A DNA stretch of 64,000 nt from Halomonas sp. (GTDB taxonomy: Bacteria; Pseudomonadota; Gammaproteobacteria; Pseudomonadales; Halomonadaceae), in assembly GCF_017983445.1 (NCBI RefSeq), contig NZ_JAGOBJ010000011.1, positions 124,001 to 188,000 on the forward strand. Reading direction: 5' to 3'. The notes beneath the pieces were generated by a model that saw nothing but the letters and a program-made list of their open reading frames with translations, searched no databases and was not told where the DNA came from. A program made the position numbers and the translations under genes. Shown in pieces: positions 63,802 through 64,000 of the stretch. Each line of letters begins with the position of its first letter. Within the stretch, counting starts at the first letter, position 1.

Positions 63802-63952
63802 CCACATCTATCTTTATATGCCAGGTTTACCTTTTGCAACGAGCATGGATAAAGCTACCTCAATCACGCGGAAGAGATATCTATTCCATTCGATTGGAAA
63901 TGCCCTTGAGTGGATTGACGGACCTCCTCACCGGAAATTTATAGCGTGACTA
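63802..63952. other. Non-coding tail of the island
   Basis: No gene or clear terminator recognised between the helicase stop and the right-end repeat. Confidence 0.4.
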
Positions 63953-63979
63953 AAAAGTTAAGTTTTGGAGCCTGAATTC
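63953..63979. repeat. Right island end: direct repeat copy
   Basis: AAAAGTTAAGTTTT (63953-63966) repeats 38041-38054 exactly in the same orientation, and CCTGAA follows in both copies (spacing 4 versus 5 bases). Including flanks it also matches 38088-38104 with two differences. Candidate attR or a recombinase-binding subterminal motif. Confidence 0.5.
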
Positions 63980-64000
63980 ATCTCACGAACAGAAAGCTAA

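Larger units (their letters stand above)
38041..63966. mobile_element. Putative 25.9 kb genomic island with recombinase-trio module
   Basis: The left edge is next to ettA, immediately ahead of three tyrosine recombinase genes; the right edge is proposed from an exact 14-bp direct repeat of the left edge at 63953-63966. Between them there are no recognisable core housekeeping genes, base composition swings from near-host values in the recombinase and umuDC parts to strongly AT-rich at 44.4-46.6 and 54.6-58.9 kb, and cargo is defence-like. The far flank lies outside the window, so the right end is unproven. Tn554-like or gamma-mobile-trio-like elements are the closest analogies I know, but neither can be confirmed here. 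Confidence 0.6.

Noticed and set aside
1-64000. CRISPR arrays, insertion-sequence transposases, rRNA genes or plasmid/phage structural genes
   Set aside because: Read through for regularly spaced repeats, DDE transposases, rRNA and capsid or conjugation genes; none was recognised.

Overview
The window looks like a chromosomal segment of a moderately GC-rich gammaproteobacterium of the Halomonadaceae type (Halomonas/Vreelandella-like). The host genes that suggest this are a seven-gene Mrp Na+/H+ antiporter operon, a BCCT-type compatible-solute transporter, a high-potential iron-sulfur protein, a PhaR-type polyhydroxyalkanoate regulator, and ubiquinone hydroxylase Coq7. This is an inference from gene content; no database search was possible.

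Positions 1-37970 are ordinary chromosome. In order they hold: the end of yeaH and a SpoVR gene; HiPIP; a small Lrp-type effector-domain protein; a secreted or membrane-anchored nuclease; a LysR/CocE-hydrolase/BCCT cluster; three tandem tRNA-Leu(CAG) genes; rnr-rlmB; the rpsF-rpsR-DUF2232-rplI ribosomal protein cluster and dnaB; a DCC-family oxidoreductase with an Fe-S photolyase-like gene; hemH; mrpABCDEFG; a DASH-type cryptochrome; a MltB-type transglycosylase; a zinc-protease-like protein; rsmE; phaR; purD; a thioesterase; a PrkB-like kinase; a HIT protein; coq7; a DUF1328 peptide; and ettA.

Positions about 38041-63966 look like a roughly 26 kb genomic island inserted just upstream of ettA. 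It opens with four tightly coupled genes: three large tyrosine recombinases, two with Cys-rich tails, and a small coiled-coil protein, reminiscent of the Tn554 tnpA-tnpB-tnpC logic. A 14-bp sequence next to the first recombinase gene is repeated exactly, in direct orientation, 25.9 kb away at the end of the window, which makes it a candidate attL/attR pair.

The island cargo is dominated by defence-like and DNA-metabolism genes. Block 1 (44.3-49.35 kb) is a run of integron-type gene cassettes with no integron integrase visible. It holds an AAA ATPase, a PF10137-type TIR protein, an unknown 562-aa protein and an Abi_C-type protein, each followed by an attC-like imperfect palindrome, most with an unpaired base in one arm. 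Block 2 (49.5-54.1 kb) has a LexA-boxed DUF1654-umuD-umuC operon, a SRAP/YedK protein, an endonuclease I with an excalibur tail and a YHYH-type micro-protein. Block 3 (54.6-58.9 kb) is an AT-rich three-gene Lamassu/ABC-3C-type system (Cap4-like nuclease, middle component, SMC-like ATPase with zinc hook). Block 4 (59.3-61.2 kb) has a frameshifted cassette gene, another attC-like site and a multi-pass membrane protein. Block 5 (61.4-63.8 kb) is a divergent XRE regulator, a 203-aa helical protein and a DExH helicase, which together may be an uncharacterised defence module.

The most notable points are the combination of a recombinase-trio island with an integrase-less cassette array of defence genes, the mapped candidate island ends, and the helicase module at the far end.
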